The notes below the pieces were generated by a model. The model was not told the origin of the DNA. It saw only the letters and a list, made by a program, of their open reading frames with translations, and did not search any database. From Ruegeria sp. HKCCA6707 (lineage in GTDB: Bacteria > Pseudomonadota > Alphaproteobacteria > Rhodobacterales > Rhodobacteraceae), in the NCBI RefSeq assembly GCF_013033515.1, contig NZ_WQEG01000003.1:248001-312000 (forward strand): DNA of 64,000 nt, read 5' to 3'. Below, in pieces: positions 45,538-54,915 of the stretch. A program made the translations under genes and the position numbers. Each line of letters begins with the position of its first letter. Within the stretch, counting starts at the first letter, position 1.

Positions 45538-45876
45538 ATGAATGATGCCGATATTCAGCATTTCAAAGGCCGAATTCGGACCCTGTTGGCAGAAATCCGG
45601 GCCCAGACAGAAGGCACAAACGACGCTCGCTCGGTTGTGGAGCTGGATCAACAGGCTGTTGGGCGTCTCAGTCGGATGGACGCGCTGCAAAACCAGGCGA
45701 TGGCGCAGGCACAGCAAAGCCGCCGCGATCTGGAAACCCTCAGATTACAGGCCGCGCTTGCGCGTATTGCAGAAGGAGAGTTTGGATATTGCGAAGATTG
45801 CGGCGAAGACATCGCGCGTGGGCGGTTGGATCTGGACCCCGCCGCCAGCAAATGCATCAGCTGCGCCGCAGGTTAG
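45538..45876 (+). CDS. DksA/TraR-family zinc-finger protein
   Basis: A 112-residue protein. A helical hairpin (about 5-75, including VVELDQQAVGRLSRMDALQ) is followed by a C4 zinc finger with C85, C88, C106 and C109 (GYCEDCGEDI, KCISC). It is shorter than E. coli DksA (151) and closer to the TraR-like small members, which insert into the RNA polymerase secondary channel. The usual DxxDxA tip motif of DksA is not obvious, so a transcriptional role is likely but its dependence on ppGpp is unknown. Its last 20 bases overlap the convergent gene. Confidence 0.83.
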   Translation: MNDADIQHFKGRIRTLLAEIRAQTEGTNDARSVVELDQQAVGRLSRMDALQNQAMAQAQQSRRDLETLRLQAALARIAEGEFGYCEDCGEDIARGRLDLDPAASKCISCAAG

Positions 45877-46153
45877 CGTGAAACCGAATGAGATGCCGCA
45901 AGACCATCTCGAAGCAAGCGCAGTAACTAAGATTGTCAAATCCCGGCTCGTCCGCAAGGTGGCGACCACGTGCCGCCGCCATCAATGAGCCGTTTCCAAA
46001 GACTGGATGCAGACGCCCCGTTTGGGCCACGTGCTGGTCCGCAGCTTCGGCTTCGGCGATCATACGCCCGCACAGTCGCTCTCGATCTGTGGCGGGCACG
46101 GCCAAAAAGGCGCGTGCCGCCGCGCTGACATCTCCGTGAAGAACGGGACGCAT
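45857..46153 (-). CDS. Small conserved protein downstream of the GTA remnant
   Basis: A 98-residue protein beginning MRPVLHGDVSAAARAFLAVPATDRERL and containing MIAEAEAADQHVAQTGRLHP and GNGSLMAAA. I recognise this pattern as a small protein found in related genomes near GTA genes (possibly the family called DUF7742), but no function is known. It starts 9 bases after the end of the g15 fragment and is on the same strand, so it was probably the last gene of the original cluster. It overlaps the convergent DksA-like gene by 20 bases. It appears intact. Confidence 0.65.
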   Translation of the reverse strand: MRPVLHGDVSAAARAFLAVPATDRERLCGRMIAEAEAADQHVAQTGRLHPVFGNGSLMAAARGRHLADEPGFDNLSYCACFEMVLRHLIRFHANLRRS

Positions 46154-46161
46154 GATCAGAC

Positions 46162-48120
46162 CTACCCGACCACCAGGGCCGCAAAGGGACCCGGCCCATA
46201 AGTGGCAGACACCTGCGCCACACGGAATTCATAGGGTCCGACGACGCCGTCAGCCGCTTTCATCGCCGGGGTATAGCTCCAGTGCGGTGTTTGAGAGACT
46301 TCTTCGCGTACGACACCGCCACTGACCACAACTCGGATCAGATAGCTCTCGGTCTCTTCTGCCAAAGGCACATCCAACCCATCCCAGTCGTCCCCGTCGA
46401 TACGGGTCCGGCGTATCCAGGTGAAGCTGTCCTCGCCCCCTGAACCTGCGCGTTTCAGATGCACAGGCCGATATGGGCGCAAGCCATTGCCTTCGAAGGT
46501 TTCGATCAGATGTACATAAGACGGGTCATCATTGCCGCGCGTGGCCGGGCCAATCCGGTAGTGCTTGGTCAGCCGTCGCTCACCGCGTGTCAGCCCGGTT
46601 TGATAGACACGGTTGTCCAGCAACACGAAACATGAACCCGCTGGCCAGACATCCGGCATCAGCGCATCGGTGCCCAACTGTCCACGCAAGTGGGTCGACA
46701 GGTTGTATACGCCGACATCTTGCAGGTCAGCCTCGGCAAACTGGAACACTTCCCAATTGCTCGGAGTGCCATCGCCGATTGCGGCCAGATTGGCCCCGTT
46801 CAACAGGCTCGACCTCGGTTGTGTGTCCAGAACTCCGTCGATCAGGTTGACCCGCAAAGGCGCGGACTGATCCCAGACCCCAGGGCTTGCGCGCCACAGG
46901 GGCGTTTCGGTAAAGCCGATCACTGCCTGACCCGCGATAATCTCGCTCAGGGCATAGTTCTCGTCCTGCGCCGCTGAATAGACCGCGATATTGCCGGGCC
47001 ATGGATTGGCCGACACTGCCAGATACGGCGCGTGTGGCGCTTCACCGCCGGTGATCAGCGGCAGATCCAAAAACACCGGCAAGACCGGAACCGGCGCGGT
47101 AAAGGGCCGTTCGGCCACCACATCATCGGCGATCTCGGCGGGCGAATAATTGCCGGGTTCGATCCGCACCAGATCGGCCAATTGCATCTCGGCCTGCTCC
47201 AGCCTGTCGATCCGGTACAGCATGCCATCTTGACGATCCGGCAGTTTGACCACATCGCCCGCCCCCAGATGCAGCATCGATGGCGGCAGCGCGAACCGCG
47301 CCGTTTCGCGCGAGACACGAGACTCGCTCAGCCAGCGCTCGACCGTCTGCCGCCCTTCCCCTCGGGTCAGGGACAGAGGCATCTCGTTCACCGAAACCGC
47401 ATGGGTTGCGTCGTCAGGCAACACAGCCTCTTCAGCGACCACATCATGGTTGGCATCCGATTGCACAAATCGCAGCCGCACCCGGCCGCTCGTCTCGGCC
47501 TCAGCCTCGCGGCGGTGTTCGATTGTGCCGTCAATGTCGGGCGAGATGGCCAGAAGATCAGGATCCAAACCAACCGGAGACAATACGTTGCGCATACGGA
47601 ACACCAAAAGGCCGTCGCGTTCGATCGCGTCGAACCCATAGCTCAGCATCAGCGGTTGCAAGGCCTGCCGCGCGTTCATCACATCATGCATCGCATACCC
47701 GCGCACCACGCCATAAAGACCCGAAACATCGATATGGGTCACACCGGCGCTGTGACAGATCTCGGTCACCACCGAGGCCAGCGTGCGTGCGCCCGACCGC
47801 CCGTTCAGCCAATGGCCGCGTGCATAGTTCGCCCCATCCGACCATAGCGAGCGGCGGTTTGGAAAGCTGGGAAAGGGCCGCGCGTCCCATGCCCAGACAT
47901 AGGCGTTGGACATATCAATCATGGGCGCACCATAGCGCGATGAAACCGGGTTGTTGGCCGGATCCCCCCAATACCCCAGCACCGCCTCAAGGTAACGTGT
48001 CTGGATGAAATCGTCCCTCAAGCCATTAGAATAATTGGGCAGTTTTGATTCCGACGATTTAGGGTCCAAAAATTTGTTCGGCTGGTTGGTGCCTTTGTCT
48101 ATTGCCGCGCAGCCAAGCTC
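46162..48120 (-). pseudogene. GTA g15-like tail protein, 3' half only
   Basis: About 650 residues matching the C-terminal half of the large GTA tail-tip protein (g15, usually about 1300 residues, with a TIM-barrel-like and phage-tail segments). Recognisable parts: ELGCAAIDKGTNQPNKF, LDPKSSESKLP, AYVWAWDARPFPSFP, RYGAPMIDMSNA and the C-terminal beta-rich fiber region. The N-terminal half is absent; just before ELGCAA the sequence becomes terminase (g2) in the same frame. The fragment has no frameshift or stop of its own, so decay is recent or the part is still translated from an internal start such as TTG 48126. No g3-g14 genes lie between. Confidence 0.8.
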
Positions 48121-48516
48121 ATCCAACCAGGCCGCATCGAACTGAGGACCCCTAAGCCCCTCGGGATCATGGGCCGAAAAGGCCTGCGCTTCGGCCCCAT
48201 TGGGCCAGATCAGTTTGCGCTCCGACGCCTTCCAAGTCGGTCACCGATCCGGCGGTGAGCACTGCAATATCCCGCTATCGCCAAAGATCATTACATCGCG
48301 CACCTGATCGAACGTCTCGCCCACCAAAGCCACCCGACAGGCCGCACCCTTGTCCAAAGGCTTGGACCCTTCGACCATCGACCGCACCCATTCGGAACCG
48401 GCCCTTGTCTTCCCGGCGCCACGGCCACCCATGATCACCCAGGACCGCCAGTCGCCTTCAGGCGGCAATTGATGCGGCAGCGCCCAAAACTCAAACAGGA
48501 AAGGGAGGGCACACAG
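48121..48516 (-). pseudogene. GTA terminase large subunit (g2), 5' fragment with internal stop
   Basis: The N-terminal part of the GTA large terminase: LCALPFLFEFWALPHQLPP, the Walker A GGRGAGKTRAG, VALVGETFDQVRDVMI, ILQCSPPDR. A TGA at 48241-48243 interrupts it where an arginine codon is expected; the same frame continues with TWKASERKLIWPNGAEAQ, FSAHDPEGLRGPQFDAAWLDE and then joins g15 sequence at about 48110-48126. The first residues of the normal protein are also missing: the open frame upstream of 48516 (to 48609) is out-of-frame g1 sequence. It lacks the Walker B/nuclease regions and cannot package DNA. Confidence 0.85.
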
Positions 48517-48817
48517 CCCCCCCCTCCCCGATCTCAGATCGTGCCCGATCAAGGTCGAGCGCGTACCCCCCTTGGGCAATTCCGGCTTGTCTGTGATGTT
48601 GTTCGACAAAGCTTGTCTCCACTTTCTGACAGGTTCGGATCAGCCCCTCTAGCTGACCGAGTTGCCTGGCTGAACTAGCAAGATCTGCATCCTCCCCGGC
48701 TCCGATTTGCCTGCGCAGTTCTTCCGCTGCCTGGCGCAAACCGCGAATGGACGCCTCAAGCGACTGCAACAAGTCTGCCGTCTGAGAAATCCGCTCTTCC
48801 GGGGTAATCAAAGTCAT
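48491..48817 (-). pseudogene. GTA g1-like gene, 3' end lost
   Basis: A 108-residue frame whose first 97 residues (to RARSEIG, base 48527) look like the small coiled-coil first gene of GTA clusters: LLQSLEASIRGLRQAAEEL, LGQLEGLIRTCQKVET, GGYALDLDRARSEIG. After this the frame runs through an 8-C tract (48517-48524, plus strand) into terminase DNA in the wrong frame and ends PPFPV. The C-terminus of g1 and about the first 40 residues of g2 have been deleted. Identity as g1 rests on position and pattern. Confidence 0.65.
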
Positions 48818-48867
48818 GTTTTGCTTGTGACCTCATGCATGAGTTTTTCCGCACGAGAGAAACGAGA

Positions 48868-48897
48868 AACGGCCACCGGGTTTCCCCCGGGGCCGTT
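48868..48897. terminator. Strong hairpin between EamA gene and GTA remnant
   Basis: AACGGCC and GGCCGTT pair, then after one bulged A, CCGGG pairs with CCCGG around TTTCC. On the minus strand it is followed by a T-rich stretch, so it likely ends the EamA transcript before the GTA remnant. The rest of the gap 48818-49007 shows nothing I can name. Confidence 0.6.
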
Positions 48898-49007
48898 GCC
48901 CACTTCTTCTAGCATGACATAAGGGATACCAAATTAAGTTCGCAATGTCAATGCGTTACGCAACCCTCCTGCAACACTCAGCGCACGCCGTGTTTACGAT
49001 TGGCCCC

Positions 49008-49886
49008 TCAACTGCGAACCACCTCCAACAGGGCTGCGCTCACGATCAAAGTCGCTCCAATCAACTCGCGCAGTCCAAACGGCTCACCCGAGAACAAAGC
49101 AGCCGAAATCAAGCCAACAACCACCTCGCTCATCAGCAGCAGCCCAACGCGTGCTGGTGTCAGTAAGGTCGCAGGCCAAATGGTCAGAAAAATCATCGGC
49201 AATGTATAAAGCGCCGAAAGCAAGGCGACAGGGCCGACCTGAAGCACCGCTTCACCAAGCGCTCTTTCAAGCCCCGCCCCAAATGGCAGGCTGCACAGCG
49301 ACAAAATCAAGGCACCCAGAATAAAGGCAAAGACCTGTCCCCGTACCGAAATACCCGAGGCACGATACAGTCCAAGCGTTCCAAAGGCCCATGTCATGCC
49401 CGAGATCAGCGCCAGCCAATCTCCGGTATTCCGAGGCCAGGGCAGCCCCTGTTCACCTCCCAAGATGATGAACATTCCGCCCAGACCGCAGACAAGCCCT
49501 AAAAGCCGCAAAGGCCCCGGTCGCTCGCCTAGCACCACCATGCCCAGGATCGTTCCCCAGACCGGAGTGAGATAAAACAGCAGGATGGCGCGGACGACAT
49601 CCGTATAAACCAGACTGATGGTGAACAGGCTGAAGGCGGCGCCTGTAAACATGCCGCTAAAAATCAGACTGCGCCAAGCGCGCTGCAACGACCTGCGTTC
49701 CCGCCACAAAAACGGCAAAAGAACCAAAATGGCCGAGCTATACATGACGATGCCCGGCCATGCGCCGCTCAGCCCTTGACTCACGAAGTATCGGACCGGG
49801 ATCCAATAGAGTCCCCACATCATTCCCCCGATGACAAGGGCAATGCTGGCGGTTCTCAAATCCGCCCTGTCAAAAGCTCTGAGCAT
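49008..49886 (-). CDS. EamA/DMT-family transporter
   Basis: A 292-residue permease with ten hydrophobic helices in two homologous EamA halves; for example IALVIGGMMWGLYWIPVRYF opens the first and WLALISGMTWAFGTLGLY the second. Family members export amino acids, nucleobase analogues or other metabolites. The start at 49886 (MLRAFDRADL) is preferred because it leaves the normal short N-terminus; an earlier ATG at 49955 would add 23 hydrophilic residues. Substrate unknown. Confidence 0.83.
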   Translation of the reverse strand: MLRAFDRADLRTASIALVIGGMMWGLYWIPVRYFVSQGLSGAWPGIVMYSSAILVLLPFLWRERRSLQRAWRSLIFSGMFTGAAFSLFTISLVYTDVVRAILLFYLTPVWGTILGMVVLGERPGPLRLLGLVCGLGGMFIILGGEQGLPWPRNTGDWLALISGMTWAFGTLGLYRASGISVRGQVFAFILGALILSLCSLPFGAGLERALGEAVLQVGPVALLSALYTLPMIFLTIWPATLLTPARVGLLLMSEVVVGLISAALFSGEPFGLRELIGATLIVSAALLEVVRS

Positions 49887-50212
49887 ACACAGCCATCCCG
49901 CGAATCCTTCTGTCCGGTATCCGGCAAAGGCCCGCCCTTCGCAAGCGTCGCGCATATTGAGTGCTTGACTTTCAACCCTTCAGGGCGCATGTGCCACCAA
50001 ACAGCGCTGCAGCGTGAGCACACAGGCCGAAAAGCCAGCCAGCGCCCGATCAACCCCATAGTTCCCCATCACGCAGGGTTCTTGACGCGACGACCAGGCT
50101 AAGCAGGAACCGCCTGCTTGTCCCAAGGTCTCGTACACCCCTGTCGGTCGCGGACGCGGCCCATCACGATTTGCCCGTGGCCTGATGCCTTGGGCAGCAG
50201 AAGGATAGTTTT
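49887..50212. other. Divergent intergenic region, EamA / helicase
   Basis: No gene supported. It must hold the promoters of two divergent genes. TTGACG at 50082-50087 could be a -35 for the helicase, but no good -10 follows at 16-18 bases. AAGGA at 50201-50205 is the likely ribosome-binding site for TTG 50213. Confidence 0.45.
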
Positions 50213-51475
50213 TTGTTCGATTTCGACATGCTGGGCCTTGCGCCCGCACTGAATGACGCGCTGAAACGCGCAAACCTTACACAACCGACACCGATCCAGA
50301 ACCAGGCGATCCCGCTGGCTCTGAATGGGCATGATATTCTTGGGCTGGCGCAGACCGGCACTGGCAAAACTCTGGCCTTTGGCCTGCCCCTGATCGACCA
50401 TTTGCTGGCGCAGCCCGGCAAGCCTGCGCCCAAAACAGCCAAGGCGCTGATCCTTGCGCCCACGCGCGAGCTGGTGAACCAGATCGCCGACAGCCTGCGC
50501 GGGCTGACGCAAAAGACCAAACTGCGCGTGGCCACTGTTGTGGGTGGGCAGTCGATCAACAAACAAGTGATGTTTCTGTCGCGTGGCACGGACATTCTGG
50601 TCGCCACACCGGGCCGTCTGATCGACCTGATGGAGCGCGGGGCCGTTGATCTTGGCTCCGTTCGGCATCTGGTGTTGGATGAGGCGGATCAGATGCTCGA
50701 CATGGGCTTTATCCATGCGCTCCGTCGCATTGCGCCCGCCCTAGGCACACCCCGCCAAACCATGTTGTTCTCGGCGACCATGCCGAAGCAGATGGAAGAG
50801 CTCAGCCGTGCCTATCTGGATAACCCGCAGCGGGTGCAAGTGTCGCCCCCGGGCAAAGCAGCCGACAAGATCACGCAGTCGGTCCATTTCGTCTCCAAGC
50901 CCGAGAAACCCGGCAAGCTGCGCGAGATCCTGTCTCAGGACCCCGACGCACTGACGCTAGTGTTCTCGCGAACCAAGCATGGGGCCGAAAAGCTAATGAA
51001 AGGCCTTGTCGCTGACGGGTTCAACGCTGCCTCGATTCACGGCAACAAAAGCCAGGGGCAGCGGGATCGCGCCATCAAAGCTTTCCGCGCCGGAGAAGTT
51101 ACCATTCTGGTGGCAACAGACGTCGCCGCCCGCGGCATCGACATCCCTGGTGTGGCCTATGTGATCAACTATGACTTGCCGGAAGTGCCCGACAACTATG
51201 TGCACCGCATTGGGCGCACCGCACGCGCAGGTCGCGAGGGTGAGGCGATAGCGTTTTGTGCCGGTGATGAGATCGACAAGCTGATCCAGATCCAAAAGCT
51301 GATGAAGATCGAAATTCCTGTGGCCAGCGGAACCATGCCCGAGCGTGAGGAACCAGCGAAACCCGGTCGTCGTCCGGGCAACCGCCGCCGTGGCCCCAAA
51401 CCACAGAACAAATCAGGTGCTGCACCATCACAAAGTCAAAGACGCCGCCGCCCCCGGCGCCGTTCAGCAGCATAA
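50213..51475 (+). CDS. DEAD-box RNA helicase, RhlE-like
   Basis: A 420-residue ATP-dependent RNA helicase. Motifs in order: Q motif PTPIQNQAIPLAL, Walker A AQTGTGKT, PTRELVNQI, TPGRLIDL, DEAD, SAT, VFSRTKHGAEKL, VATDVAARGIDIP and HRIGRTARAGREG. A basic disordered tail (about 380-420, RRPGNRRRGPKPQ and RRRRPRRR) probably binds RNA, as in RhlE and cold-shock helicases. The start is TTG 50213 with AAGGA upstream, leaving the canonical short N-terminus FDFDMLGLAP. A strong terminator follows. Confidence 0.93.
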   Translation: MFDFDMLGLAPALNDALKRANLTQPTPIQNQAIPLALNGHDILGLAQTGTGKTLAFGLPLIDHLLAQPGKPAPKTAKALILAPTRELVNQIADSLRGLTQKTKLRVATVVGGQSINKQVMFLSRGTDILVATPGRLIDLMERGAVDLGSVRHLVLDEADQMLDMGFIHALRRIAPALGTPRQTMLFSATMPKQMEELSRAYLDNPQRVQVSPPGKAADKITQSVHFVSKPEKPGKLREILSQDPDALTLVFSRTKHGAEKLMKGLVADGFNAASIHGNKSQGQRDRAIKAFRAGEVTILVATDVAARGIDIPGVAYVINYDLPEVPDNYVHRIGRTARAGREGEAIAFCAGDEIDKLIQIQKLMKIEIPVASGTMPEREEPAKPGRRPGNRRRGPKPQNKSGAAPSQSQRRRRPRRRSAA

Positions 51476-51477
51476 AC

Positions 51478-51509
51478 AAAAAAAGGCGGGCCGCAGCCCG
51501 CCTTTTTTT
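51478..51509. terminator. Bidirectional terminator, helicase / mltG
   Basis: Seven A (51478-51484), GGCGGGC, loop CGCA, GCCCGCC, and seven T (51503-51509): a 14-bp stem in which the A and T runs pair, giving T tracts on both strands. It lies between two convergent genes. Confidence 0.93.
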
Positions 51510-51542
51510 CTTCTAAACGTTCAGGGCTAAACCCAAACCGTT

Positions 51543-52700
51543 TTAGTTCCCCGAATTCCGTTCGGCTTCGATCTCGCGCCATTTTGCAACGTTGCGGTTA
51601 TGCTCCTGCAACGTCTCGGCAAACGCGTGACCCCCTGTGCCATCCGCCACGAAGAACACGAAATCCGTGTCATCAGGGGCCACAGCGGCCTCAAGGCTCG
51701 CCAGACCCGGATTGGCAATCGGGGTCGGTGGCAACCCGTCGATCTGATAGGTATTCCAAGGTGTTGGGCGGTTAAGCTCACTACGCCGCAACCCGCGACC
51801 CAGCGTTCCTTGACCTTTGGTGACACCATAGATCACAGTAGGGTCTGTCTGCAGACGCATCCCTTGGTTCAAACGGTTCACAAACACGCTCGCGACCTGC
51901 CCGCGTTCTTCCGGCACGCCGGTTTCCTTTTCGATGATCGAGGCCAGGATCAACATCTCTTCAGGGCTGGTGATCGGCAGCCCTTCTTGACGGGCCTCCC
52001 AGACCGCTTTGATCCGCAGCTGCTGCTCTTCCATCATGTCCCGCAAAACGTCTGCGCGCGCCGCCCCTGGCGTCACGTCATAGCTGTCGGGGGCCAGCAT
52101 CCCCTCGGGCGGGATTTCGGCAATGTCGCCACTCAGCGCCCCAAAGCTCTTGAGCGCTTCCACAACCTGCCACGACGTCACACCTTCGGCCAGCGATACA
52201 CGGTACCGCGTATCCGCATTGTCTCGCTTCTCAGTATAGGCATCAGGGATCTGTTCATCACTTGCGTCAAACGCAGCAATCTCGACGAAATCCAACGTGG
52301 CCGGGTCAAGCTCGCGCACGCGGGTCTGAATACGTGTTACACCGATCCGGTACTCGATCTCTGAGCCGCAAGTACTGGCACCCGAGCTGGTGATCTCGTC
52401 AATGATCTGCTCCATCGACGCGCCTTCGCGCACCAGAAAACTGCCAGCTTTCAACTGCTGGGACTTGTCGCTGTAATCGGCGGCCATGCGGAAAATCGTG
52501 CCACTGCTGATCGCGCCCTGATCTTCCAGATCACGGCTGACACGCGTCATGTTCGAGCCCGGCTGCACCTGCAGGCAAATCGCGGTTTCCAAAGGGCCTT
52601 CAGCCCGGTATTGCGATTGCCCCCACAGGACCACACCGCCCATGATGAACAGGCCAACCACAAGGATGGTCAACACGTTCGATGCAAGGGCCCGCCACAT
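51543..52700 (-). CDS. mltG: Endolytic murein transglycosylase MltG
   Basis: A 385-residue YceG-like lytic transglycosylase. An N-terminal membrane helix (about 8-28), a LysM-like subdomain (about 36-95, CLQVQPGSNMTRVSRDLE), and the catalytic domain with the glutamate in ILASIIEKETG, then VNRLNQGMRLQTDPTVIYG and NTYQIDGLPPTPIANPG. It cuts nascent glycan strands and sets their length. Its start follows the fabF stop with no gap (TGA then ATG), an arrangement that couples it to fatty-acid synthesis genes; fabF-mltG linkage is common in proteobacteria. Confidence 0.95.
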   Translation of the reverse strand: MWRALASNVLTILVVGLFIMGGVVLWGQSQYRAEGPLETAICLQVQPGSNMTRVSRDLEDQGAISSGTIFRMAADYSDKSQQLKAGSFLVREGASMEQIIDEITSSGASTCGSEIEYRIGVTRIQTRVRELDPATLDFVEIAAFDASDEQIPDAYTEKRDNADTRYRVSLAEGVTSWQVVEALKSFGALSGDIAEIPPEGMLAPDSYDVTPGAARADVLRDMMEEQQLRIKAVWEARQEGLPITSPEEMLILASIIEKETGVPEERGQVASVFVNRLNQGMRLQTDPTVIYGVTKGQGTLGRGLRRSELNRPTPWNTYQIDGLPPTPIANPGLASLEAAVAPDDTDFVFFVADGTGGHAFAETLQEHNRNVAKWREIEAERNSGN

Positions 52701-53966
52701 TCAGCTGACCTTTCCGAAGATCACGCTGGCATTAGTCCCGCCAAAGCCGAACGAGTTTGAAAGGGCCACGTCGATCTTGCGCTCACGCTTGGTGTTGGGT
52801 GCCAGATCGATAGGCGTTTCCACGGCAGGGTTTTCCAAGTTGATTGTCGGCGGCGCAACCTGATCGCGGATCGCGAGGATCGAGAATATGGCCTCAATCG
52901 CACCTGCAGCCCCCAGCAAGTGACCTGTTGCCGACTTTGTCGAGGTCATGGTCGCCTCACTGGCGTGATCGCCCAGCAAACGCTCGACCGCACCCAGTTC
53001 AATGGTATCGGCCATGGTCGACGTGCCATGCGCGTTGATATAGTCCAGATCCTTCGGCTCCAACCCGGCGCTACGCAGCGCGGCGCGCATTGAACGTTCG
53101 GCGCCGTCCCCGTCCTCGGATGGGGCCGTAATATGATACGCGTCCCCAGACATGCCATAGCCCAGAACTTCGGCGTAAATCTTGGCACCGCGCGCCTTGG
53201 CATGCTCATAGTCTTCGAGCACTACGATACCGGCGCCCTCACCCATGACAAAGCCGTCCCGGTCAACGTCATAAGGGCGGCTCGCCTTCTTGGGATCATC
53301 GGCATATTTCGTCGAAAGCGCCTTACAGGCGTTGAAACCCGCGATACCGATTTCGCAGATACAGCCCTCGCCGCCACCGGCGATCATGACGTCGGCATCA
53401 CCCGCCCGGATGATACGGCTTGCGTCCCCAATCGCATGTGCACCCGTCGAACAGGCTGTCACAACCGAGTGGTTCGGCCCCTTGAAGCCGTGGCGGATCG
53501 ATACCTGTCCCGAAGCCAGGTTGATCAGCGCGCCGGGAATAAAGAAGGGCGACACACGTCGCGGACCTTTGTCGCGGATCAGGTTCGCAGTGTTTGCGAT
53601 AGATCCCAGACCACCAATCCCGGAACCGATCAAGACACCGGTGCGCAGCCGCGCCTCTTCATCTTCGGGCAACCAATTCGCATCCTGACACGCCATATCG
53701 GCTGCAGCGATGGAATAGAGGATAAAATCTTCGATCTTGCGCTGTTCTTTTGGTGGCATCCAATCGTCAGGATTGAACGTGCCATCGGCGCCATCGCCGC
53801 GCGGGACTTCACAGGCATAGGTCGTGGTGACGCCGCTTTCAACCGCGTCGAAATGAGTGATCGGACCCGCACCGGATTCACCATCCAGCAGCCGCGACCA
53901 GGATTCCTCGACCCCGCTGGCCAAAGGAGTGACCAATCCAAGGCCGGTAACAACGACTCTGCGCAT
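52701..53966 (-). CDS. fabF: 3-oxoacyl-ACP synthase II
   Basis: A 421-residue condensing enzyme that elongates acyl-ACP with malonyl-ACP. The Cys-His-His triad is in VTACSTGAHAIG, INAHGTSTMADT and SATGHLLGAAG. The start at 53966 (MRRVVVTGLG) is preferred over 54008 because family sequence begins there and AAGAGGC precedes it. The 205 bases between its start and the HisA-like gene hold its likely promoter. mltG follows without a gap. Confidence 0.96.
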   Translation of the reverse strand: MRRVVVTGLGLVTPLASGVEESWSRLLDGESGAGPITHFDAVESGVTTTYACEVPRGDGADGTFNPDDWMPPKEQRKIEDFILYSIAAADMACQDANWLPEDEEARLRTGVLIGSGIGGLGSIANTANLIRDKGPRRVSPFFIPGALINLASGQVSIRHGFKGPNHSVVTACSTGAHAIGDASRIIRAGDADVMIAGGGEGCICEIGIAGFNACKALSTKYADDPKKASRPYDVDRDGFVMGEGAGIVVLEDYEHAKARGAKIYAEVLGYGMSGDAYHITAPSEDGDGAERSMRAALRSAGLEPKDLDYINAHGTSTMADTIELGAVERLLGDHASEATMTSTKSATGHLLGAAGAIEAIFSILAIRDQVAPPTINLENPAVETPIDLAPNTKRERKIDVALSNSFGFGGTNASVIFGKVS

Positions 53967-54171
53967 AGATATGCCTCTTGCCTGCTTACTGTTATTAGAA
54001 CCGCTCATACCCCGGCACGGGGTCCGGGGGCAAGACCATCAGCGTATTCGCATATGCGGTCGCTACGGCAACTTGCCCGGGCGACCGCACTGAAACGCAA
54101 GCTGGGCTCGTCGTAACGCTTGGCGCTGACATGCTCAGGTCAGACCGCGCGCCTCGGCGAACACCGCAGTC

Positions 54172-54915
54172 TTACTGGAACTGAGCCACCGGCTCTTGAG
54201 CGCCCCGGGCGACGCGCAACGCGTCCTCCAATGACAGTTTCTTGCGGAACAATGCGCGCCCCAGAATTGCCCCGGAAATGTTCGGTATATAGGCTAGGCG
54301 CGAGATGTCATCCGCGCTGCGTACCACGCCGCTGGCGATCACCGGTGTGCGAGACTGCGCCGCCAAACCCGATATCAACCCCAACTGCGCCTCGACATCT
54401 TCCATGTCGCTGTCGATATCTGTCACAAGGATCGCCGCAAAAGGCGTATCCGCAAATGCGTCGATAAAGGCTTCGGCCGTAAACGCGCTCTGGCTGCGCC
54501 AGCCTTCGGTCATCACACGACCTTTCCAGACATCCACCGCCAGAACAATCTGGTCTGGATACAGCTTGGCCAATTTCTTCACCAGATTCGGCTCCCATGC
54601 CGCCATGGTGCCGATCACGATCCGGCCTGCACCTTTATCTAGCCAATGCTCAACATGTTCGCGGGTGCGCATTCCTCCGGCCAATTGCACAGGGATCTCG
54701 GCCGAGCGAATGATCTCCTCCACCAAAGCGGCGTTGGTATCGCGACCCTCGATTGCGTCAAAATCGGTCAGTTGCATCCACTCGGCACCCGCAGCCGCCC
54801 AGCCGCGCACCGTTTCCACCGGATCCACATGCCAGATCAACGCATCTTCCAAACGCCCCTTGTCCAGGGTCACGCACCGACCGTTCTGCAACTCCATCGT
54901 GGGGTAGATCATCAT
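54172..54915 (-). CDS. HisA-like (beta-alpha)8 barrel protein, divergent paralogue
   Basis: A 247-residue protein related to HisA, the ProFAR isomerase of histidine synthesis. Shared features: MMIYPTMELQNGRCV, the first phosphate loop region VQLAGGMRTREHV, IVLAVDVWKGRVMTEGW, and VIASGVVRSADDIS. Key differences: the N-terminal catalytic aspartate (AxDL in HisA) reads MEL, and the second phosphate loop is ASGVV rather than SGG. It lies among fatty-acid genes, not with his genes. It may be an isomerase for another sugar-phosphate or an unusual HisA; a second, canonical hisA elsewhere would decide. Start 54915 or 54912. Confidence 0.72.
   Translation of the reverse strand: MMIYPTMELQNGRCVTLDKGRLEDALIWHVDPVETVRGWAAAGAEWMQLTDFDAIEGRDTNAALVEEIIRSAEIPVQLAGGMRTREHVEHWLDKGAGRIVIGTMAAWEPNLVKKLAKLYPDQIVLAVDVWKGRVMTEGWRSQSAFTAEAFIDAFADTPFAAILVTDIDSDMEDVEAQLGLISGLAAQSRTPVIASGVVRSADDISRLAYIPNISGAILGRALFRKKLSLEDALRVARGAQEPVAQFQ

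Noticed and set aside
48241..48609. A 122-residue intact small terminase-like protein
   Set aside because: Its first 31 residues are out-of-frame g1 DNA and its end is a nonsense stop in a longer terminase frame, so it is a fragment and not a gene in its own right.
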